Below, in pieces: positions 1-8,043 of a DNA stretch of 64,000 nucleotides; the stretch's first letter is position 1, and each line of letters starts with the position of its first letter. This DNA comes from Mycolicibacterium celeriflavum (GTDB lineage: Bacteria > Actinomycetota > Actinomycetes > Mycobacteriales > Mycobacteriaceae). The stretch is taken from the NCBI RefSeq assembly GCF_010731795.1, contig NZ_AP022591.1, forward strand, positions 4,216,001 to 4,280,000, written 5' to 3'. The translations under genes and the position numbers were made by a program. Below the pieces are notes generated by a model. That model worked only from the letters and a program-made list of their open reading frames with translations. It ran no database searches and was not told the DNA's origin.

Positions 1-85
1 TCCTCGCGGCGCAGCAGCTCGTGACAGAAAGCGACGCAACGCTCGACATCGCCATGACTTCGATAACTTGCTAGCACAGATTCAT
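1..85 (-). pseudogene. Decayed 5' end of a glycosyltransferase gene (runs off the left edge)
   Basis: Read on the minus strand from an ATG at 85, this stretch aligns base by base with the first ~85 nt of the glycosyltransferase gene at 16097. Shared blocks include GCAAG, GAAGTC, GATGTCGAGC and GAGCTGCTGCGCCG, which encode the N-terminal GDVE...ELLRR signature of these GT-B enzymes. The frame is broken: the fifth codon is TAG and the GDVER-type reading lies in another frame. This shows that the glycosyltransferase family once extended to, and probably beyond, the left edge. The rest of the gene lies outside the window. Confidence 0.6.
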
Positions 86-156
86 CGACGCCCGGGTCTG
101 CGGCCAGTGCCGCGGCATCGATGAGTGCGTTTGACAGGACGGGTTAGGTTGCAGAA

Positions 157-1127
157 ATGATCAAGGCACTTATCCTGCCGTTGGGGCGCCGGTACATGCG
201 ACTTCTTCATACCGACAAGGAAGACGTCGGCGTAGTAGGGCGTTGGGTGCGAGCGCTGCTGATGATTGTGCCGTTCTTCGCAGTGGCGTTCCCATTGTGG
301 ATCCGTGCCGCGTTGTGGGGACCACTGACCGTTGATACCACCACCGAAGATGGCATCCGTATCCGATGCCGGCTCCAAGATGGTATCCAGATCTACATCT
401 ACTTATTCGGTACGGCGTGGGAACCTGATCTCGCGGCATTTCTGCGCCGCCGGTTGCGACCGGGCGACACCTTCATCGACATCGGCGCCCACATCGGGTG
501 CGTGACCGCACTGACCAGCAGAATAGTTGGACCGCGCGGCACCGTTGTGGCATTTGAACCCTGCCCCATAGTGATCCCTGGCTGCAGGAAACTGTAGCGA
601 GGAACGAGCTCACGAACGTCCGCATGGTCGCCTCCGCGGTGTCGGATCGCGAGCAAGAACTTCCGCTGTTCATAGGGCCGAACTGGAACCTCGGCGAGAC
701 CACGACGATCGCCCGCCCCAAGCTTCGCGAACAGGGCCGGGTGCCGGCGGCGCCGCTCGGTTCGCTCCTAACCACCGAGGAGCTGGCGACCGCGCGCATG
801 ATCAAGATTGACGTGGAGGGCGCCGAGGACCGGGTGCTCGCCGGCTTGTTGGCGTCTGTCGACGCGCTGCCCGCCGACGCAGAATTGGTGGTTGAACTGT
901 CACCAAGTTGGTGGAGCGATCCGGAACTGCGGCCGATTGACGTGCTACGGCCTTTCCTCGACCGCGGGTTCCACGTCTACCTGCTGCCCAACGACTACTT
1001 ACCATGGCGGTACCTGTGGCCAAGGGATGTCGGCGCGCCGCAGCGGCTCCGCGACCTCACGGAATTGGAGCGACGCGTATTTCGGCTCGATGTCGTGCTA
1101 TCACGCACGGACGCCGAAACGTTGTGA
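157..1127 (+). pseudogene. FkbM-family SAM-dependent methyltransferase, frameshifted
   Basis: Two overlapping reading frames together encode one FkbM-type O-methyltransferase of roughly 320 aa. The first frame (157-597) has an N-terminal hydrophobic stretch and then the SAM-binding motif FIDIGAHIG and GTVVAFEPCP. The family continuation, LQETVARNELTNVR...ASAVSD, is in the next frame from about 580 and runs to 1127, with the second conserved block IKIDVEGAED and an LDVVLSR terminus. The switch needs one missing base near 558-572, in the C-rich run after AFEPCP. FkbM enzymes methylate hydroxyls of sugars or lipid chains in many natural-product and GPL-type loci, so this was probably a tailoring enzyme. 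Either the gene is inactivated or the indel is a sequencing error in a homopolymer; the clean protein signature on both sides makes the two hard to separate. Confidence 0.75.
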
Positions 1128-1388
1128 CGTGGAAAGTCCGGCCCGGTCACGCGTCTTGTACAGGTAGAAGTAGTCGACGGACGCTGACGCTCATGTCGAG
1201 CATCGCCCCGGTCACCCGGTTCGGCGTGCCAAACCCGACGCTTCGGATCGTGCAGCGCGAATCCGCCGATTAACTGCAGAAGCAGGCGCGGCGGGGTGAG
1301 CCGCCGAAGTACCAAAACCGTCGAATAGTTGACGGGGCGATCCAGGTAAATTGGCGTGGTAACCCATTTTGGTCAACCGGGGGGATTG
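1128..1388. other. Intergenic stretch with a possible minus-strand coding remnant
   Basis: There is no intact gene here. On the minus strand, about 1290-1145, one frame reads SVGFGTPNRVTGAMLDMSVS and an adjacent frame continues with ASVDYFYLYKTRD. Both look protein-like and would join through a frameshift, suggesting the decayed end of an unidentified gene. The family could not be recognised. The 3' part, with a G-rich ribosome-binding site at 1379-1385, serves the methyltransferase that starts at 1389. Confidence 0.3.
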
Positions 1389-2066
1389 ATGACGATCACT
1401 GAGGCATCGGTGACAAATGTGAAGCGGGTGAAGCAGAAGGTGTTTTTCGGGCTGCTGCTCGGCGGCGGCGTCCCCCTCGAAGGCTCAAGCTCTGTTCTGG
1501 AATTACAGCATCTAATGCGAACGGTTCAGCGGACTGAAGGGGGGTCGGTGGCTGAAATCGGGTTCAACGCGGGGTATTCCAGCTACGCGATGCTGGCTGC
1601 TCACCCGGATGTACGGGTCGTTTCGTTTGATTTGGGTCTGCACCATGTAGTGCGCGCCGGCAAACGGTTGATTGACCGCAAGTTCCCTGGGCGGCACGAG
1701 CTGATTGTGGGTGATTCCCGTGAGACGGTGCCCGCGTTCGCTGAGGAGAATCCGGGCGTGGTGTTTGATGTGGCCTTCATCGATGGAGGCCACGACTACG
1801 AGGTCGCGGCGGCGGACCTGAAGAATATGCGGGCCTTGTGTTCCCCTGACACGGTGGTGGTCATGGACGATTTGATGCCATGGAAGTCTTGGGGTGAAGG
1901 GCCGACGCGAGCCTGGGCTGACGCAGTCGCGGCGGGCGCGGTTCGACAGGACGGGTTGTTTCAGGATGGCCGTCTGGTCGATGCGGTGAGCCATTCCGCT
2001 AAGCGAGCATGGGCGATAGGCCGATACCTTCTAGACGACGAAAGACCGCCCTACAACCGGAACTAG
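1389..2066 (+). CDS. Class I SAM-dependent methyltransferase (Methyltransf_24-like)
   Basis: The 225-aa protein has a Rossmann-type SAM-binding motif, AEIGFNAGYSSYAML (about residues 52-66), an acidic ribose-binding position in VVSFDLG, and the block DVAFIDGGHDYEVAAADL followed by VVVMDDL. This arrangement is typical of the methyltransferase-24 and cephalosporin-hydroxylase-like O-methyltransferases found near sugar and peptide tailoring genes. I chose the ATG at 1389 over an upstream GTG (1356) because a run of seven G ends 4 bp before it. With the other tailoring genes, it plausibly O-methylates a sugar or peptide hydroxyl of the lipopeptide; the substrate cannot be read from sequence. It lies immediately left of the mobile-element island and is intact. 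Confidence 0.8.
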   Translation: MTITEASVTNVKRVKQKVFFGLLLGGGVPLEGSSSVLELQHLMRTVQRTEGGSVAEIGFNAGYSSYAMLAAHPDVRVVSFDLGLHHVVRAGKRLIDRKFPGRHELIVGDSRETVPAFAEENPGVVFDVAFIDGGHDYEVAAADLKNMRALCSPDTVVVMDDLMPWKSWGEGPTRAWADAVAAGAVRQDGLFQDGRLVDAVSHSAKRAWAIGRYLLDDERPPYNRN

Positions 2067-2287
2067 AGGGCGGCGAGTTGCGGAACCGAGTTCTTCAGTC
2101 GCCGTTGTAGCCCTGGAGGTTTGGCGGCTCTCGAGATCTTGATGGTTACGAGTTTGAATGAACGCCGTGCGCGGCCCTACACCTACCACCAGCGTACTGC
2201 GATTGAAGAGGAAGCTTCGCGTCCCCCGCACAGGTTCGGTTGTGTTGCGAGCAATTTTCATATCGTGCGATCCGCAACTCCGCCGAG

Positions 2288-2292
2288 CAAGG
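2288..2292. repeat. Left target-site duplication of the outer IS21 element (CAAGG)
   Basis: CAAGG directly precedes the left end TGTCAGCGGC at 2293 and recurs at 9835-9839 directly after the right end. It marks the original insertion of the outer element. Confidence 0.85.
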
Positions 2293-2391
2293 TGTCAGCG
2301 GCACGTGAAAACTGACCCCGGCGCGGCAACTGAATTTTGACCCCCTGGTCCGGTGGCCTGGCTCTAGTCGAGCCAGGAGGACCAGAAGGGA

Positions 2392-2747
2392 ATGTTGTCT
2401 GTGGAAGATTGGGCCGAGATCCGTCGTCTGCGCCGTGCCGAGGGCCTGCCGATCAAGGTGATCGCGCGGGTGCTGGGGGTTTCGAAGAACACCGTGAAGT
2501 CGGCGTTGGCCTCGGATGTGCCGCCGAAGTACGAACGGCCACCGCGGGGTTCGATCGTCGATGAGGCTGAACCGCGGATCCGCGAACTGCTGCAGGCCTA
2601 TCCACGGATGCCGGCGACGGTGATCGCCGAGCGGATCGGCTGGACCCGCTCGATCCGGGTGCTCTCGGCGCGGGTGGCTGAGTTGCGGCCGGTGTATCTG
2701 CCGCCAGATCCGGCCTCGCGCACCGCCTATGCCGCCGGAGAGATCGC
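2392..2747 (+). pseudogene. istA: istA of outer IS21 element, 5' part
   Basis: This is the N-terminal 118 codons of an IS21 transposase. It starts with ATG after AGAAGGG and contains a helix-turn-helix (IKVIARVLGVSKNTVKSAL) for DNA binding. It is interrupted after the AGATCGC duplication (2741-2747). The reading frame resumes at 5386, in the sense GEIA-QCDLWFPP, to give a 413-aa protein when the insertion is removed. As it stands the transposase is disrupted, so the outer element should be immobile unless complemented in trans. Confidence 0.88.
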
Positions 2748-2852
2748 TGTCGCCTGCCAGGGTGATGGGACCACCGTTTTGCCATGAGGATGGGACCGGT
2801 TGTTTCCGGTCGCGGGCCGTGTGGTGATGGTGACCGATGATGGTGCCGCCGG

Positions 2853-3593
2853 TCAATCCGACGGATTGGTGTGGGCCGGATTTGCGGGGCGGGGTTTCTG
2901 GCGCTGCCGGTAGGACTCGCCTTCGACGACGAGTTCGTAGGCCGCGGATTGCAGCCGGTCCATCGCGGATTGGGCAAGGAGTGGGTCGGCCATCATGGTC
3001 AGGATCTCTGGTGGTTCACGGTTGCTGGTGATGATGGTCGACGCGGTGCGGTGGCGCTCGACGATGAGCTCGTAGAAGTCGCTGGTTTCGGTGGCTTCGA
3101 GCCGGTGCAGCGCGAGGTCGTCGATGATGAGTAGCTCGACGCGGTGTAGTTTGCGCATCTCGTCTTCGTAGGTGGCGTCCAGGCGGGCACCGCGTAGGCG
3201 TTTGAACAGTTTGTCGGCGCGTTCGGTGTGCACGCTGTGGTGACGCCGGACGGCGACGTGCCCTAATGCGTTGGCCAGGAACGTTTTTCCGACTCCGACC
3301 GGCCCCATGATGAGCACGTTGTAGGCGTCGGCGAGGAATCGCAGCGAGGTCAGCTCTGCCCACAGTTGTTGGTCGTAGGTGATCGCTGCGGTGTCGTCCC
3401 AGGCGTGTAGCTGCATCTGCGGGTCCAGGTGAGCGGCTTTGGCGCGCCGTGCTGCGGATTGGCGGTCGCGGCGGGTGACCTCGTCAGCCAGCAGCATCTC
3501 CAGGAAGTCGTGGTGCGGCAGCCGATTAGACCGGGCCAGCGCCAGCCGCTCGGGCAGGGTGTCGAGCAGCTGGCCGAGCTTGAGGCGGCGCAT
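2853..3593 (-). CDS. istB: IstB-like ATP-binding transposition protein of inner IS21
   Basis: The 246-aa AAA+ ATPase is the IS21 helper protein that acts with IstA in target selection. It has a Walker A motif (MGPVGVGKT, about residues 95-103), a Walker B motif (VELLIIDDLAL) and a sensor-like TIITSNR. The start is uncertain. The ATG at 3593 is used here, but family-like sequence (PTDTTPAVKPIEVSSDLKAL) continues upstream in the same frame without a good start codon. An ATG at 3664 fits only if one base is missing nearby. Codons follow immediately after istA, as expected for the istA-istB operon. Confidence 0.85.
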   Translation of the reverse strand: MRRLKLGQLLDTLPERLALARSNRLPHHDFLEMLLADEVTRRDRQSAARRAKAAHLDPQMQLHAWDDTAAITYDQQLWAELTSLRFLADAYNVLIMGPVGVGKTFLANALGHVAVRRHHSVHTERADKLFKRLRGARLDATYEDEMRKLHRVELLIIDDLALHRLEATETSDFYELIVERHRTASTIITSNREPPEILTMMADPLLAQSAMDRLQSAAYELVVEGESYRQRQKPRPANPAHTNPSD

Positions 3594-3660
3594 CAGCGCT
3601 TTGAGGTCGCTGGAGACCTCGATCGGCTTGACCGCCGGGGTGGTGTCGGTCGGGCGGGGC

Positions 3661-5213
3661 TCATGAGGGCCTCCGCACCGTGAAGTCGGTGGCAGAGCGG
3701 ACGAACCGCGACGCCGTCGCTGGCGGTTTCGCCATCAGCGGCAGCTGCTCGCCCGCACCCCGGGACAGCATGCGCTCGATCAGCCCGACGTCGATGACTT
3801 CGGCGTCCAGCGCGCGGCGGCAGGCGTCATCGGCCGCGCCCGCGCCGTGGCGACGCACCAGCCCGAGCAGCCGGTAGACCTGGCGCATCTTGGTCCACGG
3901 CAGCGGATGCTCCAGCACCGCCGCGGCATACGCGCCGACATGGTCACCGTGCGCTGATGCCTTGCGCTGCAGGGTGTTCAGATCCCGCATCGCATAGACC
4001 GACGCCTCGGCCGGCAGATCGGCGGGATCGGTCTGGCGGCGCCCGGCGCGACGACGGGGTGGACCTTGATCAGCTCACCGCGCCAATACAGTTTGACCGT
4101 GCGCGCATCGGCCCGGGCATCCAGCCGCCGACCCACCAGCTCCCCGGGGACGCTGTAGAGGGCCTTGGCGATCTGCACGTGCCGATCCGGGGCGACCTTG
4201 GGATGGGTCCAGGTCGGGATGTCGAACACGTCATCGGGTGCCGCCTTGAGCTTGGGTGCCTCGTCGGTGGCGAACACCTCGGCGGGCCGGCATCGGGTGG
4301 TGCCGTGCACCCGCATCCCGGCCACCTGCGCACACCACTGCTGGGCTCGCGCCCGGCAGTCGTCGATGTCGCGGAACTGTTCTCCGGCGAAGAAATTCGA
4401 CCTCACATACGGCACACTGCGCTCGACCCGCGGCTTGTCGCGCGGGCTGCGTACCCGGGCGGGGTCCACGGCGAACCCACGAGCCTGGGCGTACTCGCGA
4501 AACGCGTCGTTGAGCTTGGGGTCGGTCGCATCGGCCTTATCGACGATGGCCTTCATATTGTCGGGGATCACCACCGCGAACACCCCGCCGAAGAACGCCC
4601 AGGCAGCCTCGAACCCGCCGATCACATCATTGAGTGTTTGGCGGTAGGTCGGCCAGACGAACATATGCCGCGAATACACCGCGGTGAAGATCAACCCGTG
4701 CACCACCCGGCGGCGCCCGTCGGCTGCGTCGGTGAGCATGCCCAGCCGGCCGAAGTCGACCTGCACTTCGGCGCCCGGCTCACCGTCGGCCACCCGAACC
4801 GTGGTCTGCCGCTGCCCGAACCCCAATTCCGTTACCGCATAGCGGTGCAACGTTCGATACGACACCACCACACCACGGCGGCCCAGCAGTGTGTGCACCT
4901 TGGTCAGCGTCAGGTCCTGATCCAGCCACGCCTTGATCTGCTCGCCCTGAGCGGCGATGGTCTCCCACGCCTCGCTCTTGCCGTTGGGCCGACTCGGCCG
5001 CACCCCGGCGATCACCGCCGCCAACAGCTCATCGGTCAGCTGGCAGACATCGCCGTCACGGTCCAGCCCGCACGCGCGTGCCCGATCCACATAACGGCGC
5101 ACGGTCTTGCGGTCGGTGCCCGATAGCCGGGCCACCTCACGCAGTCCTCGACCCTGCAGCCACAGCCGCAGCATCTCCTTGATTTCGATCACCGACACCT
5201 CCCGGTAGCTCAT
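3661..5213 (-). pseudogene. istA: IstA transposase of inner IS21, frameshifted
   Basis: The frame from 5213 encodes the N-terminal helix-turn-helix (LREVARLSGTDRKTVRRYV) and the DDE integrase core (EVQVDFGRLG, FVVIPDN-type and PRDKPRVERSV blocks), then stops at 3978. The expected C terminus, ...YAMRDLNTLQRKASAHG..., lies in the next frame and ends at 3661. One missing C at about 4040, in a GGGCGCCGCC run, explains the break. Restoring it would give a protein of about 517 aa, normal for this subgroup. The loss affects only the C-terminal ~125 residues, so the catalytic core could still be made. Confidence 0.82.
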
Positions 5214-5378
5214 TCGGCCAATACAGCGGCCGAACGACCGGAAGCCCCGAAGCCACGCCGGGGTGGTCCCATAACTGGCAAAGCAGCCAGCCCGGTGGTC
5301 CCATCAGTGGCAAGCAGGCGGTCCCATACTCATGGCAAAACCGGCGCCGAGCTGGTCCCTTCTAGCTGGCAGCCGACA

Positions 5379-5385
5379 AGATCGC
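5379..5385. repeat. Right target-site duplication of inner IS21 (AGATCGC)
   Basis: This is an exact copy of 2741-2747. One copy plus flanking sequence reconstitutes the istA codons for G-E-I-A-Q. Confidence 0.9.
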
Positions 5386-6271
5386 CCAGTGCGATCTGTG
5401 GTTCCCGCCGGTAGAGATCGCGGTCGGCTTTGGCCAGACCCGCACCGCCACCCGGTTGCCGGTACTGACGATGATCAGTGCCTACTCGCGATGGCTGATG
5501 GCCATCTTGCTCCCCACCCGGCGTGCTGAGGATCTGTTCGCTGGGTGGTGGGAGCTGATCAGCCGGCTCGGCGCGGTGCCGCGAGCCTTGGTGTGGGACG
5601 GTGAGGGTGCGATCGGGCGTTGGCGCGCGGGGCGCGTTGAGCTGACCAAGGAATGTCAGGCCTTTCGCGGGGTGCTGGCCACCAAGGTCATCGTCTGCAA
5701 GCCCGCCGACCCGGAAGCCAAAGGGCTTATCGAACGAGCCCATGACTACCTGGAGCGTTCGTTTCTACCTGGCCGCACCTTCGCCTCGCCAGCCGATTTC
5801 AACACCCAGATGACCGATTGGCTGGCCGTGGTCAACACCCGCACCCGCCGAGCGCTTGGCTGCGCCCCGACCGACCGGATCGAGGCGGATCGGGCGGCGA
5901 TGCTGGGATTACCGCCGGTGGCACCGGCCACCGGCTGGTGTTCGTCGTTGCGGCTGCCACGTGATCACTACATCCGCCTTGACGGCAACGACTACTCGGT
6001 GCACCCTGCCGCGGTCGGGCGCCGGGTGTTGGTGCGCGCCGACCTGCAACGGGTGCAGGTGGTCTGCGACGGCCAATCGGTGGCCGAGCATGCGCGGATC
6101 TGGGCGACCCAGCAGACGATCTCTGATCCGGTGCATGTGGAGGCGGCCAAGGTGTTGCGGCGTAGAAGAATCCAGACCCCGACACCGCCATTGGAATCCG
6201 AGGTGCCGGTGCGCGAGCTGTCTTCCTATGACACCGCGTTCGGGGTCGATCTCGATGGTGGGGCAGCCTGA
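5386..6271 (+). pseudogene. istA: istA of outer IS21 element, 3' part
   Basis: This is the continuation of the interrupted outer transposase. It has the DDE integrase core residues (D in QCDLWFPP, the block RALVWDGEGAIG, and E in DPEAKGLIERAHDYLER) and the C-terminal domain ending at TGA 6269-6271. It joins the 5' part in frame when the inner IS21 and one duplication copy are removed (356 + 886 nt = 414 codons). The fragment has no start signal of its own, so it is considered non-functional. Confidence 0.88.
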
Positions 6272-6999
6272 TGGGGACTACCAAAACCACCACTGCGGCC
6301 GGCCGGGACGTCGCCGGCGAGCTGGCCTATCTGACTCGCGCACTTAAAGCCCCGACCCTGCGCGACTCGATTGCCCGGCTAGCCGAGCGGGCCCGGGCGG
6401 AGAACTGGACCCATGAGGAATACCTGGCGGCCTGTCTGCAACGCGAGGTTTCGGCCCGCGAATCCCATGGCGGTGAAGGACGCATCCGCGCCGCCCGATT
6501 CCCGGCCCGAAAGTCATTGGAGGAATTCGACTTCGACCATGCCCGCGGACTCAAACGCGACGCCATCGCTCACCTGGGCACCCTGGACTTCGTCGCCGCC
6601 CGCGACAATGTCGTCTTCCTCGGCCCACCCGGCACCGGCAAAACCCACCTGGCGATCGGACTGGCGATGCGGGCCTGCCAAGCCGGCCACCGGGTCCTGT
6701 TCGCCACCGCCGCCGAATGGGTAGCGCGACTGGCCGAAGCCCACCACGCCGGGCGCATCCACGCCGAACTGACCCGACTCGGGCGCTACCCGCTGCTCGT
6801 CATCGACGAAGTCGGCTACATCCCGTTCGAACCCGAGGCCGCCAACCTGTTCTTCCAACTGGTCTCGGCCCGCTACGAACGGGCCAGCCTGATCGTCACT
6901 TCCAACAAGGCCTTCGGCCGCTGGGGCGAAGTGTTCGGTGACGACGTCGTGGCCGCCGCCATGATCGACCGCCTCGTGCACCACGCCGAAGTCATCACC
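6271..6999 (+). pseudogene. istB: istB of outer IS21 element, 5' part
   Basis: This codes for an IstB AAA+ ATPase with Walker A FLGPPGTGKTHLA, Walker B PLLVIDEVGY and sensor IVTSNKAFGRW. The ATG overlaps the istA stop. The family ending VHHAEVI-LKGDSYRLKDR is split: sequence up to 6999 is here and LKGDSYRLKDRDLGRTP lies at 9685-9762. The present frame instead reads into the serine-recombinase element and stops at 7026, replacing the last ~25 residues with TDGTQSCS. Joining the two parts (729 + 78 nt) gives an exact 268-aa protein. Confidence 0.88.
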
Positions 7000-7003
7000 A
7001 CCG

Positions 7004-7015
7004 ACGGAACGCAAA
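7004..7015. repeat. Left arm of the element's inverted repeat (ACGGAACGCAAA)
   Basis: This is a perfect complement of 9665-9676. It is interpreted as one half of the attP-like recombinase site, now at the left junction. Confidence 0.7.
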
Positions 7016-7294
7016 GCTGCAGTTGACCGTCGTTCTGGCTCCGGCGGAGGCTGTCCCCGGGTTGTATGTGCATCCTGATCACCGCCGTCGACGGCGGCGG
7101 CCGGTTGTTCGGAGTGAGTTGGATGTCTAGTGATGATGACCGCATATCTAGTGTTATATGCCGCATGAGTCGCTGTATTTGGGATATTGATCGCTATCTC
7201 GCTGTATCTACAGTCGTCGATCGCCGACACGCGGCAGTAAATAATAGACGCCACGGATGGAGGGGCTTAGGCTCGGGCGTGGGAGGTGAGGCCG
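7016..7294. promoter_or_regulatory. AT-richer leader region of the serine-recombinase element
   Basis: This is about 280 bp without a gene. The section around 7120-7250 is clearly more AT-rich than the surroundings and repeats short ATATCTAGTG- and GCTGTAT-like words. It probably holds the promoter and perhaps operator sites for the three-gene operon. It ends in a strong ribosome-binding site, GGGAGGTGA (7281-7289). No specific promoter boxes are claimed. Confidence 0.35.
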
Positions 7295-7720
7295 GTGAGC
7301 GACATGACACGGCTTCGGGCGCTGACCGAGGCGGGGTTGTTGCATCCGAATCCGGATGGGGTGTTGGCGCCGTTGTTCACCGGCGAGTCAGGTTTCTTTC
7401 TGGCCTCCGACAAGGTGCAGGTGAAGTACGAGATGTTGCGGGCGCGTCTGGTGGACGGCCTGCCGGTATCGGAAGTTGCTGCAGCACACGGCTATTCGCG
7501 CGCAGCGTTCTATCTGGTGGCGGCGGCGTTCGACCAGTCGGGGATGGCCGGACTGGTGGACGAGCGGCGGGGCCGTCGCGGACCGATCAAGCTGCGCCCG
7601 GAGATCGTGGAGTTCATCCGCGCCGACGCCGGGTCGGGGGCCCAGATCGCCGAACAGGTGGCCGACCGGTTCGGGGTGCGGTTGCACCGGCGCACCATCG
7701 AGCGGGTGCGCGGCCGGTGA
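7295..7720 (+). CDS. Helix-turn-helix protein of the serine-recombinase element
   Basis: The 141-aa protein contains a homeodomain-like or transposase-type helix-turn-helix. The block YEMLRARLVDGLPVSEVAAA followed by HGYSRAAFYLVAAAFDQSGM is a typical recognition unit (about residues 45-85), and a second winged-helix-like part precedes LHRRTIERVRGR. The GTG at 7295 is preferred because GGAGG lies 8 nt upstream; GTG 7286 overlaps the ribosome-binding site and ATG 7304 is also possible. Its stop overlaps the start of the next gene (GTGA, 7717-7720), so translation is coupled. A role as element regulator or recombination directionality factor is inferred from position only. Confidence 0.72.
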   Translation: MSDMTRLRALTEAGLLHPNPDGVLAPLFTGESGFFLASDKVQVKYEMLRARLVDGLPVSEVAAAHGYSRAAFYLVAAAFDQSGMAGLVDERRGRRGPIKLRPEIVEFIRADAGSGAQIAEQVADRFGVRLHRRTIERVRGR

Positions 7721-8043
7721 GCGCCCGGTCGTTCTGGCCGCCGGTCGAAGCGGCGCAGGTCGACTACGAAACACTGCGCGCGCACGTGCTCGAGCACTCC
7801 CGGCTACCGGCAGGTCTGGCTGCGGCCCGGTTCGCCCGCCGCGGCCTGACGGGGTTGATCGCGTGGCCCAGCGCCGAGCCGGTGTTCGTCGCCGAACTCC
7901 TCGCCGCTGCCCGTCCGGCATGGACACCGCACGAGGATCCGCGCGTGTCGGCACTGGCCGCGGGCTATCAGTTCCTGCTCGACGCCGCCGCACGCGTGGA
8001 TTCGGTTGCTGCACTGGCACTACCGGGGACAGGCCTGCGGTGA
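7717..8043 (+). CDS. Small conserved-looking protein between HTH and recombinase, unknown function
   Basis: The 108-aa protein starts at a GTG overlapping the previous stop and ends in TGA overlapping the GTG start of the recombinase. It is rich in Ala, Leu and Arg, with a short motif LAAARFARRGLTGLIAWP and a helical C-terminal part LAAGYQFLLDAAARVD. I see no catalytic motif or membrane segment and do not recognise the family. The strict overlaps on both sides imply that its product is needed in proportion to the recombinase, for instance as an accessory or regulatory subunit, but that is inference. Confidence 0.6.
   Translation: MSARSFWPPVEAAQVDYETLRAHVLEHSRLPAGLAAARFARRGLTGLIAWPSAEPVFVAELLAAARPAWTPHEDPRVSALAAGYQFLLDAAARVDSVAALALPGTGLR

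Larger units (their letters stand above)
2748..5378 (-). mobile_element. Inner IS21-family element, reverse orientation, 2,631 bp
   Basis: This is a second IS21 element of a different subgroup, inserted in the outer istA. The inverted ends are TGTCGCCTGCCAG on the left and, read inward on the right, TGTCGGCTGCCAG, both followed within 20 bp by GGGACC. The 7-bp target duplication AGATCGC (2741-2747 and 5379-5385) flanks it exactly. The right end carries about four copies of a GGTCCC...TGGCA box (5265-5378), typical subterminal transposase sites. It encodes istA then istB on the minus strand. Single-base indels affect istA and possibly the start of istB, so current mobility is doubtful. Confidence 0.92.

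Noticed and set aside
2030..2292. Minus-strand ATGAAAATTG near 2262, resembling the start of glycosyltransferase copy 2
   Set aside because: Similarity stops after about 10 bases and the GDVEP region is absent, so chance is likely; unlike 1-85, it does not align further.
3957..5126. 389-codon open frame on the plus strand across the inner IS21
   Set aside because: It is antisense to istA, shows no domain signature, and has the Pro/Arg/His-rich composition of a GC-rich shadow frame.
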